Below are positions 44,416 through 56,642 of a stretch of DNA of 64,000 nucleotides, in pieces. The translations under genes and the position numbers were made by a program. The number at the start of each line of letters is the position of its first letter. The stretch's first letter is position 1. A model generated the notes under the pieces. It was not told the origin of the DNA. It was given only the letters and a program-made list of their open reading frames with translations, and did no database searches. Source of the DNA: Argyresthia goedartella (lineage: Eukaryota; Arthropoda; Insecta; Lepidoptera; Argyresthiidae); contig OX463818.1 of assembly GCA_949825045.1 (NCBI GenBank), positions 30,024,906 to 30,088,905 on the forward strand. Reading direction: 5' to 3'.

Positions 44416-45540
44416 TTACTTACTTACTAATACAAATATGAAAAAAATAATTGTTATGATTAATAAGCAGGAATAAATAATTGCAAAACTATTAACAGCA
44501 AGGTCTGTGTTGAGCCAGATTAACCCCTTACTTACAGTCCTGTCATTTAAGTAATCTTGAACATTGTAATATCCATTTTTCGACAAAGTCGCTTTAACAT
44601 GCTTTTTAAATTGCTCAAATGGCAATTTCAAAATCTCCAGAGGTATCTTATTGTAGTAGAGAATGCACTGACCCTTGAAAGAATTGCTAACCTTCGCGAG
44701 TCTAAAACGGGGCGCACATGGTCTGTGATTATTTCTTACGTTAACATTACAGCTGTCGCTAAGTTTGGAAAATGTTGTAAGGTTCTTGCGTACATACATT
44801 ATATTTTCGAAAATAAATTGACTAAATACTGTTAGTATGTCAATTTCTTTAAAAAGCTCTCTTAAGGAGTCTGTTCGTTTTAAATTATAAATTGCTCGAA
44901 TAGCTCTTTTCTGTAAAATAAAAATAGTTTGAATATCCGCTGCTTTCCCCCACAACAAGATACCATAGGACATCACACTATGAAAGTAACTAAAATATAC
45001 TAGCCTAGATGTAGCCACATCCGTGCTTTGTCTGATGTTCCTAACAGCGTAAGCCGCAGAACTTAATTTACCAGCCAATTTATCTATGTGGGGTCCCCAC
45101 TGCAATTTGCTATCAATGGTTATTCCAAGAAACTTCGTATCATTTACCAATTCTAACGTGCTGTTGTTTAACACTAAATTGGTCTCAAATTGCCTGACAT
45201 TTGGAAGTGAGAATTTGAAACACTTGGTTTTACCAGCGTTTAACAATAAATTATTAACTGTGAACCAATTCAAGGTTAAAGACAATACACCATTAACATC
45301 ATCAAAATCTCCTTTTTGTCTTTCAATTTTGAAGACCATTGAAGTATCATCAGCAAACAACACTATGTCAGTTAATTTCTCCACCATGAAAGGCAAATCA
45401 TTAATATATATCAGGAATAAGAAAGGGCCTAATATGGAACCTTGTGGAACGCCAATTTTAACACCCGATCCATCAGATTTTACGCCGTTAACTTCTGCCT
45501 TTTGAATTCTATTGCTTAGGTATGATCTTAGTAGATACAA
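44416..45540 (-). pseudogene. LINE C RT and C-terminal region, downstream copy
   Basis: Open frame of 374 codons beginning inside the RT (LRSYLSNRIQ) with IGVPQGSILGPF, the catalytic FADD near residue 64, LGITIDSKLQWGPH, and the full C-terminal domain to the stop at 44,416. It is the second half of the duplication and carries the authentic end of the element. Alone it lacks the RT fingers. Confidence 0.85.
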
Positions 45541-45659
45541 CGCTTTATTTCTAACTCCGTAATGATTTAATTTAATTAATAGCGTATTATGATCAACACA
45601 ATCAAACGCCTTCGACAGGTCGCAAAAAACTCCGGTAGCATCCTGTGCGGCCTCCCATG
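44626..45659. repeat. 1,034-bp tandem duplication, unit 1
   Basis: Begins TTTCAAAATCTCCAG and ends GCGGCCTCCCATG. The next unit starts at once at 45,660. Identity is about 99% by eye (for example AAATACTG versus GCTACTG near the GACTA word). Confidence 0.95.
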
Positions 45660-46928
45660 TTTCAAAATCTCCAGAGGTATCTTATTGTAGTAGAGAATGC
45701 ACTGACCCTTGAAAGAATTGCTAACCTTCGCGAGTCTAAAACGGGGCGCACATAGTCTGTGATTATTTCTTACGTTAACATTACAGCTGTCGCTAAGTTT
45801 GGAAAATGTTGTAAGGTTCTTGCGTACATACATTATATTTTCGAAAATAAATTGACTAGCTACTGTTAGTATGTCAATTTCTTTAAAAAGCTCTCTTAAG
45901 GAGTCTGTTCGTTTTAAATTATAAATTGCTCGAATAGCTCTTTTCTGTAAAATAAAAATAGTTTGAATATCCGCTGCTTTCCCCCACAACAAGATACCAT
46001 AGGACATCACACTATGAAAGTAACTAAAATATACTAGCCTAGATGTAGCCACATCCGTGCTTTGTCTGATGTTCCTAACAGCGTAAGCCGCAGAACTTAA
46101 TTTACCAGCCAATTTATCTATTTGGGGTCCCCACTGCAATTTGCTATCAATGGTTATTCCAAGAAACTTCGTATCATTTACCAATTCTAACGTGCTGTTG
46201 TTTAACACTAAATTGGTCTCAACTTGCCTGACATTTGGAAGTGAGAATTTAATACACTTGGTTTTACCAGCGTTTAACAATAAATTATTAACTGTGAACC
46301 AATTCAAGGTTAAAGACAATACACCATTAACATCATCAAAATCTCCTTTTTGTCTTTCAATTTTGAAGACCATTGAAGTATCATCAGCAAACAACACTAT
46401 GTCAGTTAATTTCTCCACCATGAAAGGCAGATCATTAATATATATCAGGAATAAGAAAGGGCCTAATATGGAACCTTGTGGAACGCCAATTTTAACACCC
46501 GATCCATCAGATTTTACGCCGTTAACTTCTGCCTTTTGAATTCTATTGCTTAGGTATGATCTTAGTAGATACAACGCTTTATTTCTAACTCCGTAATGAT
46601 TTAATTTAATTAATAGCGTATTATGATCAACACAATCAAACGCCTTCGACAGGTCGCAAAAAACTCCGGTAGCATCCTGTGCGGCCTCCCATGCAGAATA
46701 AATATAAGATACAAGGGTGATACCTGCATCCGTAGTAGATTTACCCCTAGTGAAACCATATTGTTTAGCGTGGAGTTGCTTTGTACGGTTGAAGTGTGAG
46801 AGCATTTGATTGAGTATAATCTTTTCAAGTATTTTACTTAGTGTTGGAAGAACAGATATTGGTCTGAAATTTGAAGGATCGCCCTTATCTCCCGACTTGA
46901 ACAGAGGTATCAGTTTACTGTGTTTCAT
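45576..46928 (-). pseudogene. LINE C RT region, upstream copy
   Basis: Open frame of 450 codons with KLIPLFKSGDKGDPSNFRPIS, CDLSKAFDCVDH, GVPQGSILGPF and FADDTSM, so all RT catalytic blocks are present. It reaches EILK and then crosses the duplication junction into another frame (HGRPHRMLPE), ending early. The start Met is nominal because the frame upstream is broken. Confidence 0.85.
45660..46693. repeat. 1,034-bp tandem duplication, unit 2
   Basis: Second unit, ending GCGGCCTCCCATG at 46,693 and continuing into CAGAATAAATATAAG. No microhomology is apparent at the junction. Confidence 0.95.
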
Positions 46929-48403
46929 GAGGTCTGGAAAAGCCCCATCGTCAACACATTTATTGAATATATAAGCTAAATGTGGGGCTATAACTAGAAT
47001 AACTGAACCAATGACTTTGACTGATATACCCTACAGGTCTTCCGTATTTTTTAAATTAAGTAATTTAAACGTTTTGACAATGTCCTGGGGATATTCATGA
47101 TGAAATTTTAAATATACATTATTGACGCTAGTGTTATTTTTAATAAAGTCTCTGCCTCATATGGAGATAAATTTAGACGGTCTGTTGTGAGTACGGGTAC
47201 ATTGGTGAAGAATTTTTCAAAAGCTCGAGCAACATCAGCGTTGGATTTAACAACATCATCACCTATATTAAGGCAGAAATCATTGTCCCTTGGTATAACT
47301 TTGCGAGTTTCGCGGTTTATTATTTGCCAAACTGTTTTCATTCTATTATTTGAATTTTGAATTTTTCTATTAATGTGTAAAGTTTTTGCAGTTCCACAAA
47401 CCAACTTGAAAGTTTTGGAATATTTTTTAACATAGTCATGAAATTTTCGATCAAAGTTATAGGTTTTTTGATAATAAAGGTCATACAATATAACTCTACT
47501 TTTACGAATTCCAAAAGTTGCCCAGTCATTAAATTTAGATTTACCGTTGTAGTCACTGACTTTCTTTAATTTGAAAACTTTATTGAATTCTGTCTGAATA
47601 ATGTTGAAGAAGTCTGAGTAGATTTTGTTTGGGTTCTGTTCATTAAAATCCGGTACTGACAAATTTATATCTAAGTTTTTCGTATATGTCTCTAGTCTAC
47701 GGGATGTAATAGGCCTATAAAATGATGGACCAGTCTTATTCTTAATAGCAATTGGGAATGAAACTGTTTGACCACTGTGATCGGAGGGTAAGCAGTTAAT
47801 TACACTTTTACTTGTGAATGCACAGTCACAAAAAAGTTATCTAAGCAAGTTTGTCTGGTAAGTGTAATTCTAGTCGGCTCTAAAAATACATGACATAAAT
47901 TAAATGATTTGAACAGAGTTATTAATCGTCGCTTCAGTGTTGTATCTACAAGCAGATCTACATTAAGATCGCCACAAATAATTTACTTTTTTCTTTTATT
48001 ACAAAGTTTAATGAGGGCTTCCTCCATAATTTTCTCAAATATTTCGAAATTGCCATGGCCTTTTTCATCCCTCGGTGGCCTGTAGACACAAACAATAATA
48101 TGGCTATCTAACTTAACACAGGATACCTCTATTTGTCAACAGTAAGTGCAAGAATATCTTTCCTTTGTTTCACCTTAATATTATTTTTCACTAAGATTAA
48201 AGAACCACCTCTATCAGCAGTCTTTCTATTGTAACAACTGATAATTTTGTAATTATTTATGTAAAGACATCATATTTTCCTCCAGTGTTCTGTAACACAA
48301 ATAATATCAATGTCAGAATTTTTTAGAAATAATTCTAATACAAGTTCTTTGCCAGGTAGCCCCTGGATGTTTTGATGGGCAATATTTCACTGGGGCTTAC
48401 ATT
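46929..48403 (-). pseudogene. LINE C endonuclease remnant and linker
   Basis: The 184-codon frame at 47,108-47,662 is the linker between endonuclease and RT (KTVWQIINRETRK, ARAFEKFF). Further upstream, translated pieces such as NIAHQNIQGLPGKELVLE and CVTEHW near 48,300-48,380 are endonuclease motifs, broken by stops and frame changes. No intact catalytic domain remains. Confidence 0.75.
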
Positions 48404-48782
48404 TTGACATATTTAGTGGCTCTTGTATGCTAGAGATTTCCTCTATTGTCTTATGAACTAATTTAAATTACTTGGAACAGATTCCAATGTTGCATGCAAA
48501 GTATAATTAACAGGTGAATTCCCAATAGGGGTGCATGTCATATTACTCTTAAAATAAGCTGATGTCAAGTTGAACTTAGTTAAACCAACTATAGCTGCGT
48601 CGCAAATATTATAAGCTAACAATATAGCTACTATTTTTCTATATTTATTAGACAGGTACAATGTATCCTGTGTCAGAGTAAAGTTATGAATAAAATTATT
48701 CATGTCGAAATATAGTTAAGATAAAATATTATGCAATATAGAAAGGTAACTATAGTATAAGTAATGTTCTAATGTCGTTGAA

Positions 48783-48785
<3 letters not shown>
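48404..48785 (-). other. 5' part of LINE C, not resolved
   Basis: An 81-codon minus frame at 48,458-48,703 may be the end of ORF1 by position, but it shows no diagnostic motif. Confidence 0.35.

Positions 48786-48823
<38 letters not shown>
48786..48823 (+). repeat. AAT microsatellite left of Dong-like copy 1
   Basis: About a dozen AAT units immediately before the first R4/Dong-like fragment. It fits the known preference of Dong for TAA repeats. Confidence 0.9.
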
Positions 48824-48891
48824 CAGATTATACACATCGCCACGACTAAGTTGCAGCCATCATACACCAACACCTCGCATTCAGATACAAA

Positions 48892-49196
48892 TTGATTGCA
48901 CAAAAAACAGTCTACTATAAATACACACCTCAAACAGTTTTAGAATCAACACACTTTAAACTCTACTGGGATAGAACTATAATTACAGACAAAACTATTC
49001 ATTTCAACAGGCCTGACATAACTGTCCACGATAAACGAAACAAAACAGTATTTCTCATAGATATAGCCATACCAAATACACACAACCTTACCACAACGTT
49101 TACAGAAAAAAACACAAAATACACAGACCTTGCCATTGAAATTAAAACACAATGGCAGGTACAATCTGTCAAAACCATCCCAATAGTCATCTCATC
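48892..49196 (+). pseudogene. restriction-like endonuclease region, copy 1
   Basis: Frame with NRPDITVHDKRNKTVFLIDIAIP, quoted here in parts: RPDI, 12 residues, then FLIDIAIP, the PD-(D/E)xK pattern of the C-terminal endonuclease in R2/R4/Dong-type LINEs. The conserved end IPIVIS is followed directly by the LTR fragment, where the genuine frame is lost. The open frame to 49,314 beyond this point is LTR sequence. Confidence 0.78.
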
Positions 49197-49590
49197 GCAG
49201 CCCGCTGCTGTCGCCGTCGTGATGCTTGCCGACACAAGGGTCGCTATCCAAACGCGACGAATTGATCACCGAATCACTTCAACCTTTCACAGCACGAAGC
49301 ACTCACTCCGATGACGTGAAATCTACTTATTTCCCGACGATTGTCCCGTGATGATTATTACAATTAACATTCCAACCAGGCCCCGATACCTGTGTTAGAC
49401 AATTATTACAAATAACATACAGCCAAGGCCCGAATGCTTGACGCCGACATTTTTTTTCCATGTGCCAAAAAAGTAACCTCTAACTCGTCATTTCGTTTCT
49501 ATACAAGTGACAGCTAGTGATGTCCCGATCACTCGCCGTCGATCCGCGCAATGAAAAAACCGGTGCGTTCCAAAGCATAAATATTAAACA
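49197..49590 (-). mobile_element. partial BEL LTR, antisense, inside Dong-like copy 1
   Basis: The complement begins TGTTTAATATTTATGCTT at 49,590 and follows the LTR of the BEL element at 51,171 for about 390 of its roughly 557 bases, with moderate divergence. It breaks off at 49,197. Comparison with Dong-like copy 2 shows that about a dozen target bases were lost with the LTR end, so this is an LTR remnant truncated by deletion. Confidence 0.85.
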
Positions 49591-49799
49591 CCATACACAT
49601 TACACACTAGTCTCAAAACACTAAACGTACCCAGATCCACACACATATTTCTTCGAAAAGCAACAATACTAAATACATGTAGAATTATACGGAAATTCAT
49701 GGGCAAGGACCGTGATCTTTAGTATATGTATAAGCACTTGGCGTAAGCCCGTGTATCAGAACCTCTTTATTAAAATAGTGAAATGAAAAATTCATAAAA

Positions 49800-49800
<1 letters not shown>

Positions 49801-49832
<32 letters not shown>
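49801..49832 (+). repeat. TAA microsatellite between Dong-like copies
   Basis: About ten TAA units: tail of copy 1 and target of copy 2. Confidence 0.9.
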
Positions 49833-49833
<1 letters not shown>

Positions 49834-50296
49834 CTTTAAACTCTACTGGGACAGAACTATAATTACAGACAAAACTATTCATTTCAACAGGCCTGACATA
49901 ACTCTCCACGATAAACAAAACAAAACAGTATTTCTCATAGATATAGCCATACCAAATACACACAACCTTACCACAACGTTTACAGAAAAAAACACAAAAT
50001 ACACAGACCTTGTCATTGAAATTAAAACACAATGGCAGGTACAATCTGTCAAAACCATCCCAATAGTCATCTCATCCACAGGAGTCATCCCATACACATT
50101 ACACACTAGTCTCAAAACACTAAATATACCCAGATCCACACATATACTTCTTCAAAAAGCAACAATACTAAAAACATGTAGAATTGTACGGAAATTCATG
50201 GGCAAGGACCGTGATCTTTAGTAGATAAGCACTTGGCGTAAGCCCGTGTATCAGAACCTCTTTATTACAAGAGTGAAATGAAAAATTCATAAAAAT
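49833..50296 (+). mobile_element. Dong/R4-like LINE 3' fragment, copy 2
   Basis: 5'-truncated copy starting at AAACTTTAAACTCTAC directly after TAA repeats and ending CATAAAAATA before the large TAA tract. It is uninterrupted and serves as the reference for the damage in copy 1. Confidence 0.85.
49835..50221 (+). pseudogene. restriction-like endonuclease C-terminus, copy 2
   Basis: Open from FKLYWDRTIITDK through the PD-(D/E)xK pattern (RPDI, then FLIDIAIP), TIPIVISSTGVIP, and a C-terminal tail ending MGKDRDL before TAG at 50,219. 128 codons without a start; it is the C-terminus of a longer ORF. R4/Dong-type elements use this domain to nick the target site. No lesion is visible in the part that remains. 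Confidence 0.8.
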
Positions 50297-50896
<600 letters not shown>

Positions 50897-51165
50897 GATA
50901 GATTTGACCAGAACCTGCGCAGGTCGTGACTAACCTGTGTGAAAATGTGAATGATAATCTAGTTCTAGTTCATCTATTCAGTCATCGCCGAACAACACTC
51001 GCGTACGCACGAGTCACGCAGTTCGCTCCGCCTTCACGAGAGGAACCCGTCATTGTCTAATTGATTTATAGATAACCTGTTTGTTGCGCGCGCGTAAAGT
51101 ATACAAAAAAATGGTGAAGTTTAGTAAACTTATTGGCAATAAAATACCCGGAGTACAATGCAGCA

Positions 51166-51170
51166 AATGT
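51166..51170 (+). repeat. BEL target-site duplication, left
   Basis: AAATG immediately before the 5' LTR, matched by AAATG at 57,202-57,206 after the 3' LTR. Five bases is the usual duplication length for BEL/Pao. Confidence 0.9.
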
Positions 51171-51727
51171 GTTTAATATTTATGCTTCGGAACGCACCGG
51201 TTTTTTGTTGCGCGGATCGACCGCGAGTAATCGGGACATCACTAAGCGGAAACGGACCGCAGCTGTCACTCGTACCAACGAGATGAAAAATTGGAGGTTA
51301 TCTTTTCTCGTCGGGAGAAGAAACATGTCTGCTCAGGCATCGGGCCATTTATTTGTAATTCGGTGTAACAATTGTCTCACACAGGCGTCGGGCCTGGTCG
51401 GAGTGTTAATCATCTACATCGTCGGGAAATAAGTAGATTCACGTCAGCGGTGGAGTGATCCGTGTTGATTGGACATCGTCGTATCGGACGGCGACTCCTC
51501 GTGTCGGCGGGCAGCACGCCGGCGACAGCGTCGGGCAGCGAAACGATAGTGATTCGGTTCCTATCCTATCCCAATTCTGCTCCTATCCTGTATTCCTACC
51601 TCGAATCGAGCCTTCGAATTCCGGTCTACGACGGTAAGGTAGCAATCACTCACTTTTCTCCCATGCTGGCAAAAACACAGCCCCCTCAGGATTCCACGCC
51701 CTGTCGGTTGAGGCGTGGAATTAATCA
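51171..51727 (+). repeat. BEL 5' LTR
   Basis: 557 bp, TGTTTAATATTTATGC to GGAATTAATCA. It matches the 3' LTR along its whole length. The open frames inside are chance frames. Confidence 0.93.
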
Positions 51728-51730
51728 TTT

Positions 51731-51746
51731 TGGTAGCAGAGCGTGG
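51731..51746 (+). other. BEL primer-binding site
   Basis: TGGTAGCAGAGCGTGG starts three bases after the 5' LTR. It begins with TGG, complementary to a tRNA 3' CCA. The tRNA identity was not determined. Confidence 0.75.
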
Positions 51747-52426
51747 TTTTCCTAGTGGGAAATCATCGATTCACGGTTGTAGGGTTGCCTTTTGCCACAT
51801 TGTAGTTGGGAGAAAAGAATATCTCAGATTGGCCGGCAATCTGTTTGTGAGTGAGTCTGTGGTCGGTACACCACAATTAAAGTTCATTTTCGGTTAGTGA
51901 AAGTATAAGTGTCAATTTAGTTAACAATTATTATAATTTTGTAGTCGGAAACTACTGTTTGTGCGCATAAAAGATTGAACAGTCATTCTGCGAAGTAACT
52001 AGATTGTATTACTTGCGGTAGAACGTCGGGTTCTATAGTACTGCAGTGTTATTTCGGTTTACACAGCAGGGTCGGGCTATTTAAGGGGTATTAAGCTGAT
52101 TTTGCTGACCTCAAAGGAAGTGTGGGTCATATCGGAGGGGCCACTTCAAGAAAAATAGTTTTTTTTTTATAATACCTTTTTGTGTGTTATTTGTATTGTA
52201 CCATATGGTGGCATTCTCTAATTGATTTAGAGTTTATATTATAAGGTGTGTGTCCACAGGGCGACCATATTAAATATTGTTTAGGATTTAATTGTTTTAG
52301 TGGTTGCCTTGGTTTTTACAACCTAGTTTTAATTTCTGTGCCCAGCGCTGACGGGCAAGTGCTGGTCTCTGGCTGTGCTTTGTTTAGTAGTGAAGCATAG
52401 GACCAGAAACAATTGAATCGGTAACC
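51747..52426 (+). other. BEL leader
   Basis: Untranslated stretch of about 680 bases between the primer-binding site and gag. No ORF of note. Confidence 0.6.
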
Positions 52427-53828
52427 ATGGCACCTTCGCCCTTGACGGTACTGCGGTATGGTGTCCGTGAGGAGATGAGATGGCTCGCCCATACTCACAA
52501 GTATGTGGAGCGACCTGACATGGACGATGTCCTGCTCAAGCGTGTGGAGGACGCAATGACACGCGTCAGGAAGGTGTGTCGGCTGGCTGCGGAGGCTAAA
52601 GCCCTCGGGATTACGGATGAGGCCTCGGTGGCTGCAGTGAAGCAGCTCTGCGCGGATGCTGACCAAGCGATGGAGTGCTTGGGCGACATCGAGCGTCGCG
52701 CCGAAAAAATTAAGCGGTCGCTTCGGAATGACCGCGGGGAGGGTAGCGGAGACCCCCCCCCTAAGAGTGTTGTTGGACGGCTGCCACACCTGGAGATTCC
52801 GGCCTTCGGTGGGGCAATTGATGAGTGGCCGGCATTCATCAATTTATTCGATAGTCTGGTCCACGGTCGGGACGACCTGGACAACGCCTACAAGTTGGCC
52901 CAACTATTGATGGCACTGCGGGGTGAACCGAAGGAGTTGGTCGGTCACCTAACGGTCACGGCGGGCAATTATGAGATTGCCCGGGCCATATTGTTTGACC
53001 GCTACCAACACAAACGGCGGTTGGTTGATGCGCAGCTGGGGAAGCTGTTTAGCATCCCAAGAGTAACCCGGGATGTTGACATCCGAGTACAGGTGCTCAA
53101 CCCTGTGCTGGTGGCCACTAAGGCCCTTCAGAACCTTGGTCTGCCGGTAGACCAATGGTCATATATCGTGTTATATATGGTTTTGTCACGGTTGCCTGCA
53201 GCTGTTCAAAGTCGGTTTGAACAGCTGCATGGGGGCAGTAGCTCGGAACTGCCCACGCTCGTCCAATTAACGGATTTTTTGGAGGGTGAATGCAGGCGAT
53301 GCGTCACATTGGATTCGGAGGCCAGTGTGCAGCGCCAACCCGCGCGGATGCGGGAGGGGCCGCGCCCCCCACCCCTACGGGGGGGGTGGGCGGTCAAAAC
53401 AATTTGGTGTTTTGAGTACCGCGCCGTCGGGTGACGGCTGTGTGCACTGCGACAGTGCCGGTCAAGAAGTGACCAGTTACGCCAACTTTAAGGCGCTCGG
53501 TGTGGCTGCCCGCAGGAAGGTGGTCTTCCGCCACCGATTGTGTTTCAGTTGTTTGGGGCCGCACCCGCTGAGCGAGTGCTCACGGGCGTCCCCCTGTGAG
53601 TGCTGCGGTGGCAAGCACCACATCGTGTTGTGCCTGAACCGGTCAGGCCCTTCGGACGTTCACCAGGGCCGGACTCAGGTTGGTCGGTCACAGGGCCCAA
53701 CCAGGGCCGGACCCAGTCCCCCTCCGGGCAACGGGAGTCACCAACGGTGTGACTGGGGTACCCGCGGGCGGGACCCCCCCCCCCCCCCGCCCCCGCCCCC
53801 GAGGGGAAGGGGGCAGCGCGGGGGGTAA
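52427..53828 (+). pseudogene. BEL gag: capsid region and zinc knuckle, frameshifted
   Basis: The ATG at 52,427 gives a frame with a helical N-terminus (RRAEKIKRSL), the BEL gag block LPHLEIPAFGGAIDEWPAF, and DQWSYIVLYMVLSRLP. Near 53,380 a run of G's marks a one-base frameshift. In the next frame follow CHCDSAGQEV-like sequence and the zinc knuckles CFSCLGPHPLSEC and CECCGGKHHIVLC. That frame stops at 53,826 after a C-rich tract (53,776-53,790). Gag forms the particle and binds element RNA. Homopolymer frameshifts here could also be sequencing errors. Confidence 0.85.
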
Positions 53829-54305
53829 CAGACGGGATAGCCGGGTTTCGGTCACCGCTGTCCAGGGTCAGCGAGGAATTCGGGCCGCTGGCTCACCGCG
53901 TGTTACGGGCGGGTGTCAGATGGTACCTATGAGTGGCGCGAAGGCTGGGAGCCCACCACCTTCTGCGCCACCCTGCCCGTCGCTCTGGGAGGCGAAGAGG
54001 GAGGCGAACAGTCGGATGTCGCCCCATTCCTAGAGCGCCCCAGGTTGGATCCGCTCTCCCCCCTCCATCCACGGTGGCCACCGGGCACACCGTACACAGT
54101 CCGGTATGGTCGGGTACCGGGACAGCGAGGGGCCTATTATGCGGGTTGGGACCCACTGATGTACATACGGTCTGATATGCCACCGGTGGCATATCAGCAG
54201 CCGTGTTACCAGGCCGACGGGGGTCCCAGCGGGTTCGGATCCCGCGGAGGTTCCCGCTAGGGACACGCCGCCCACTTACAGGGTGCCGCCACTCCACAGA
54301 CGGTC
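53829..54305 (+). other. BEL gag-protease spacer, GC-rich
   Basis: Low-complexity GC-rich coding-like sequence, open in more than one frame, with a TAG in the pol frame at 54,258. Translation across it cannot be resolved from one copy. Confidence 0.5.
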
Positions 54306-56611
54306 ATGCTCCCCACCGCCTCGGTGATAGCGTGGAGTTCGGACGGAAAATCTTGTGTGGCACGAGCACTATTGGACTCGGGGGCCCAGGGGTGCTTAGT
54401 CTCGTGCAACCTTGTAAGACGGTTGGGCATTTCGGTAAGGGAGTATCCACATTCCATTCGGGGAATTGGAAACACGGAAGTCGGTTCCGTTAAGGGAGTA
54501 TGTCGGATTACTCTCTCGTCCCGGGTGGATTCATCGGTGAATCTGACGGTCACGGCATTAGTCATGCCTAATGTGATGGGCTCACACCCTCACGTACGGT
54601 TGTCGCCCTCGGTGCGACAGTTGGTCGCTGGGTTGTCACTGGCTGACCCGGAGTTCGATATTCCGGGCCCAGTAGACATTTTACTGGGTGTCGATGCCTT
54701 GGGATACCTGTTAGTGCCAGGTGTCCACGTGTTGCAGGCGACTGGTCTGGTTTCGGTCAACACCAGACTGGGCCATGCGGTAATGGGTTCGGTCATGCCG
54801 GCTGCCCCACGCCTAGCGACTCGTAGTCCCTTATTCGGTTCTGTACTCTCGGAGGTGATACAGAAGTTTTGGGAGGTGGAGGAACCACCTACGGTCCGCC
54901 GGTTGGACCCGGTTGAAGTAGAGTGTGAACAGTTTTATCGGAACAATACTGGTCGCCTTCGGTCAGGTCGATTGTGTCACGCTCCGGAGTTAGTTGGACA
55001 TCCCTTGTGGTGGGGTCCAAATTGGTTGACTCAAGCCGAATCGGATGGGCCAATGAGTCCTCGCGTTACCACGGCGAACGGCGCCTTGACAGTCGGTGTC
55101 TGTACGACGCAACCAGAGCCGGAAGAGGAGTTCACCCTGCTGGAACGGTACAGCTCGCTCGACAAGCTGGTCAATGTGACCGCCTGAATCTGCCGATTTG
55201 CGCGGAAGCGTCGGAATTCTGAGGCGCAACGAGTGCGGACACAGGTCCTGACACCACGGGAACGGAACCATGCGTTGTTCGCATTGGTACGGAACGTGCA
55301 GACGGTGCACTTTAACTCCGAATTGGACACTCTGAGACGCGGACGCGTCCAACTGAAGGGAGCTGTGGCTCGGCTCAACCCGTTTATTGACCCTCAGGGA
55401 TTGCTGAGGGTAGGAGGTCGGCTGCGGAATGCCAACCTGCCTTATGCGGCTCGCCACCCGTTTTTACTCCCTCGGAAAGGGAAGTTGGTCGAACTGTTGA
55501 TACAGGATCGACACATTCGGAATGGGCATATCGGATGCCACGCCTTGATGGCGTTTCTCCAGCGCGAGTTCTGGATTCTATCGGGAAGACGCTTAGTGCG
55601 TAGCGTCGTATTTCGGTGCCTGCCTTGTTATCGGGCCAAGGCGGCTACGATGCATCCCCAGATGGGCGATTTGCCCTTGGATAGTGTTAACGAAATCCGG
55701 CCCTTTGCGGGTGTCGGAACGGATTTCGCGGGACCATTCATGGTCAAGTCTTCACAGTTACGGAACGCCAGATTAGTGAAGGCATACCTGTGCGTCTTCG
55801 TGTGCTTGGCCACGAAGACAGTCCACTTGGAGGTGGTCAGTGACCTCACTACAGAGGCATTTATCGCATGTCTAGATCGGTTCGTCTCACGAAGGGGCCT
55901 CCCGACATTAATCCGTTCGGACAACGGCACAAATTTTGTCGGAGCCAGGCGATATCTGCAGGAGGTCACTCAATTCCTGAACGGTAACCAGGACGCCATC
56001 GGTACGGCTTGCTCCCGACGAGGGATTGAATGGGTTTTCAGTCCGCCGGGATGTCCTCAGTGGGAAGGAATTTTTGAGGCTGCGGTGAAATCGGCTAAGT
56101 CGCACCTGACGAGGATCATCGGTGAGACCTCTCTACGCTTTGAAGAGCTTGCGACGCTGTTCTGTAAAATTGAAATGACACTGAACTCGCGTCCGTTGTG
56201 CCCGCTCAGTTCGGATCCAAATGACTTGGAAGCGTTGACGCCGGGTCACTTCCTGATAGGTCAGCCCCTTAACGCCCTGCCAGAATACCCATTCGGTGAT
56301 GTTAAGTTAAGTCGGTTAACTAGGTGGCAGATGTTGCAGCAGATGGCTCAAGATTTTTGGAAACGGTGGTCCCTTGAGTACTTGCACATCTTGCAGCAGC
56401 GCCTTAAGTGGATTGACCAGACGAGCCCCCCTCAAGTCGGTGATTTGGTGCTGATTAAGGATGCGAACCTGCCATCATTGAGATGGAGACGAGGACGGAT
56501 CGTCAATTTGTACACGGGTCGGGATGGCACGCCTCGATCAGCAGAAGTCAAGGTGGGGAACCGGTCCTCAAGAGAGCGGTCGCAACACTTTCTCGCCTTC
56601 CTATTGATTAG
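54306..56611 (+). pseudogene. BEL pol: protease, RT stub, RNase H end, integrase
   Basis: One frame. It carries an aspartic protease (LLDSGAQGCLV, later DILLGVDALG) and the RT entry (FWEVEEPPTVRRLDPVEVE). At about 54,970 it jumps in frame to the RNase H end (ELVGHPLWWGPNWL), so RT and most of RNase H are missing. A single TGA at 55,185 occupies the place of Tyr in the relative at 10,676. Integrase then follows: HHCC finger (HIRNGHIG, CLPC), TDFAGPF, SDNGTNF, IFEAAVKSAK, TPGHFLIGQPL, WRRGRIVNL. Near 56,560 a frameshift carries the frame past the likely original stop at 56,609. The element could not reverse transcribe itself. Confidence 0.9.
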
Positions 56612-56642
56612 GGACAGGTTCGGGCCTGTCCGGGCGGGTGAC
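56612..56642 (+). other. BEL 3' end: hairpin and purine-rich tract
   Basis: GGACAGG and CCTGTCC pair around a 6-base loop at 56,612-56,631, followed by GGGCGGGTGAC just before the 3' LTR, in the position of the polypurine tract. Confidence 0.55.

Larger units (their letters stand above)
44403..48500 (-). mobile_element. LINE C (Jockey-group), minus strand, duplicated inside
   Basis: Read on the minus strand: endonuclease remnant (48,400-47,700), linker, RT, C-terminal domain and a GTAA-type tail at 44,403-44,430. An exact tandem duplication of 1,034 bp makes the RT-to-C-terminal region appear twice. The 5' limit is uncertain. Confidence 0.85.
48824..49800 (+). mobile_element. Dong/R4-like LINE 3' fragment, copy 1
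   Basis: 5'-truncated 3' end of a site-specific-type LINE: restriction-like endonuclease region, short 3' UTR ending AAAAATTCATAAAAATA, then TAA repeats. It is interrupted at 49,197-49,590 by a piece of a BEL LTR. The 3' end is the same as in copy 2. Confidence 0.8.

Noticed and set aside
51455..51755. Small ORFs in the BEL LTR (also at 56,975-57,241)
   Set aside because: Both lie in LTR sequence and follow its repeat structure; no protein similarity.
53893..54297. GC-rich open frames on both strands in the BEL gag-pol spacer
   Set aside because: High GC lowers stop frequency; several frames are open at once and none has a motif.
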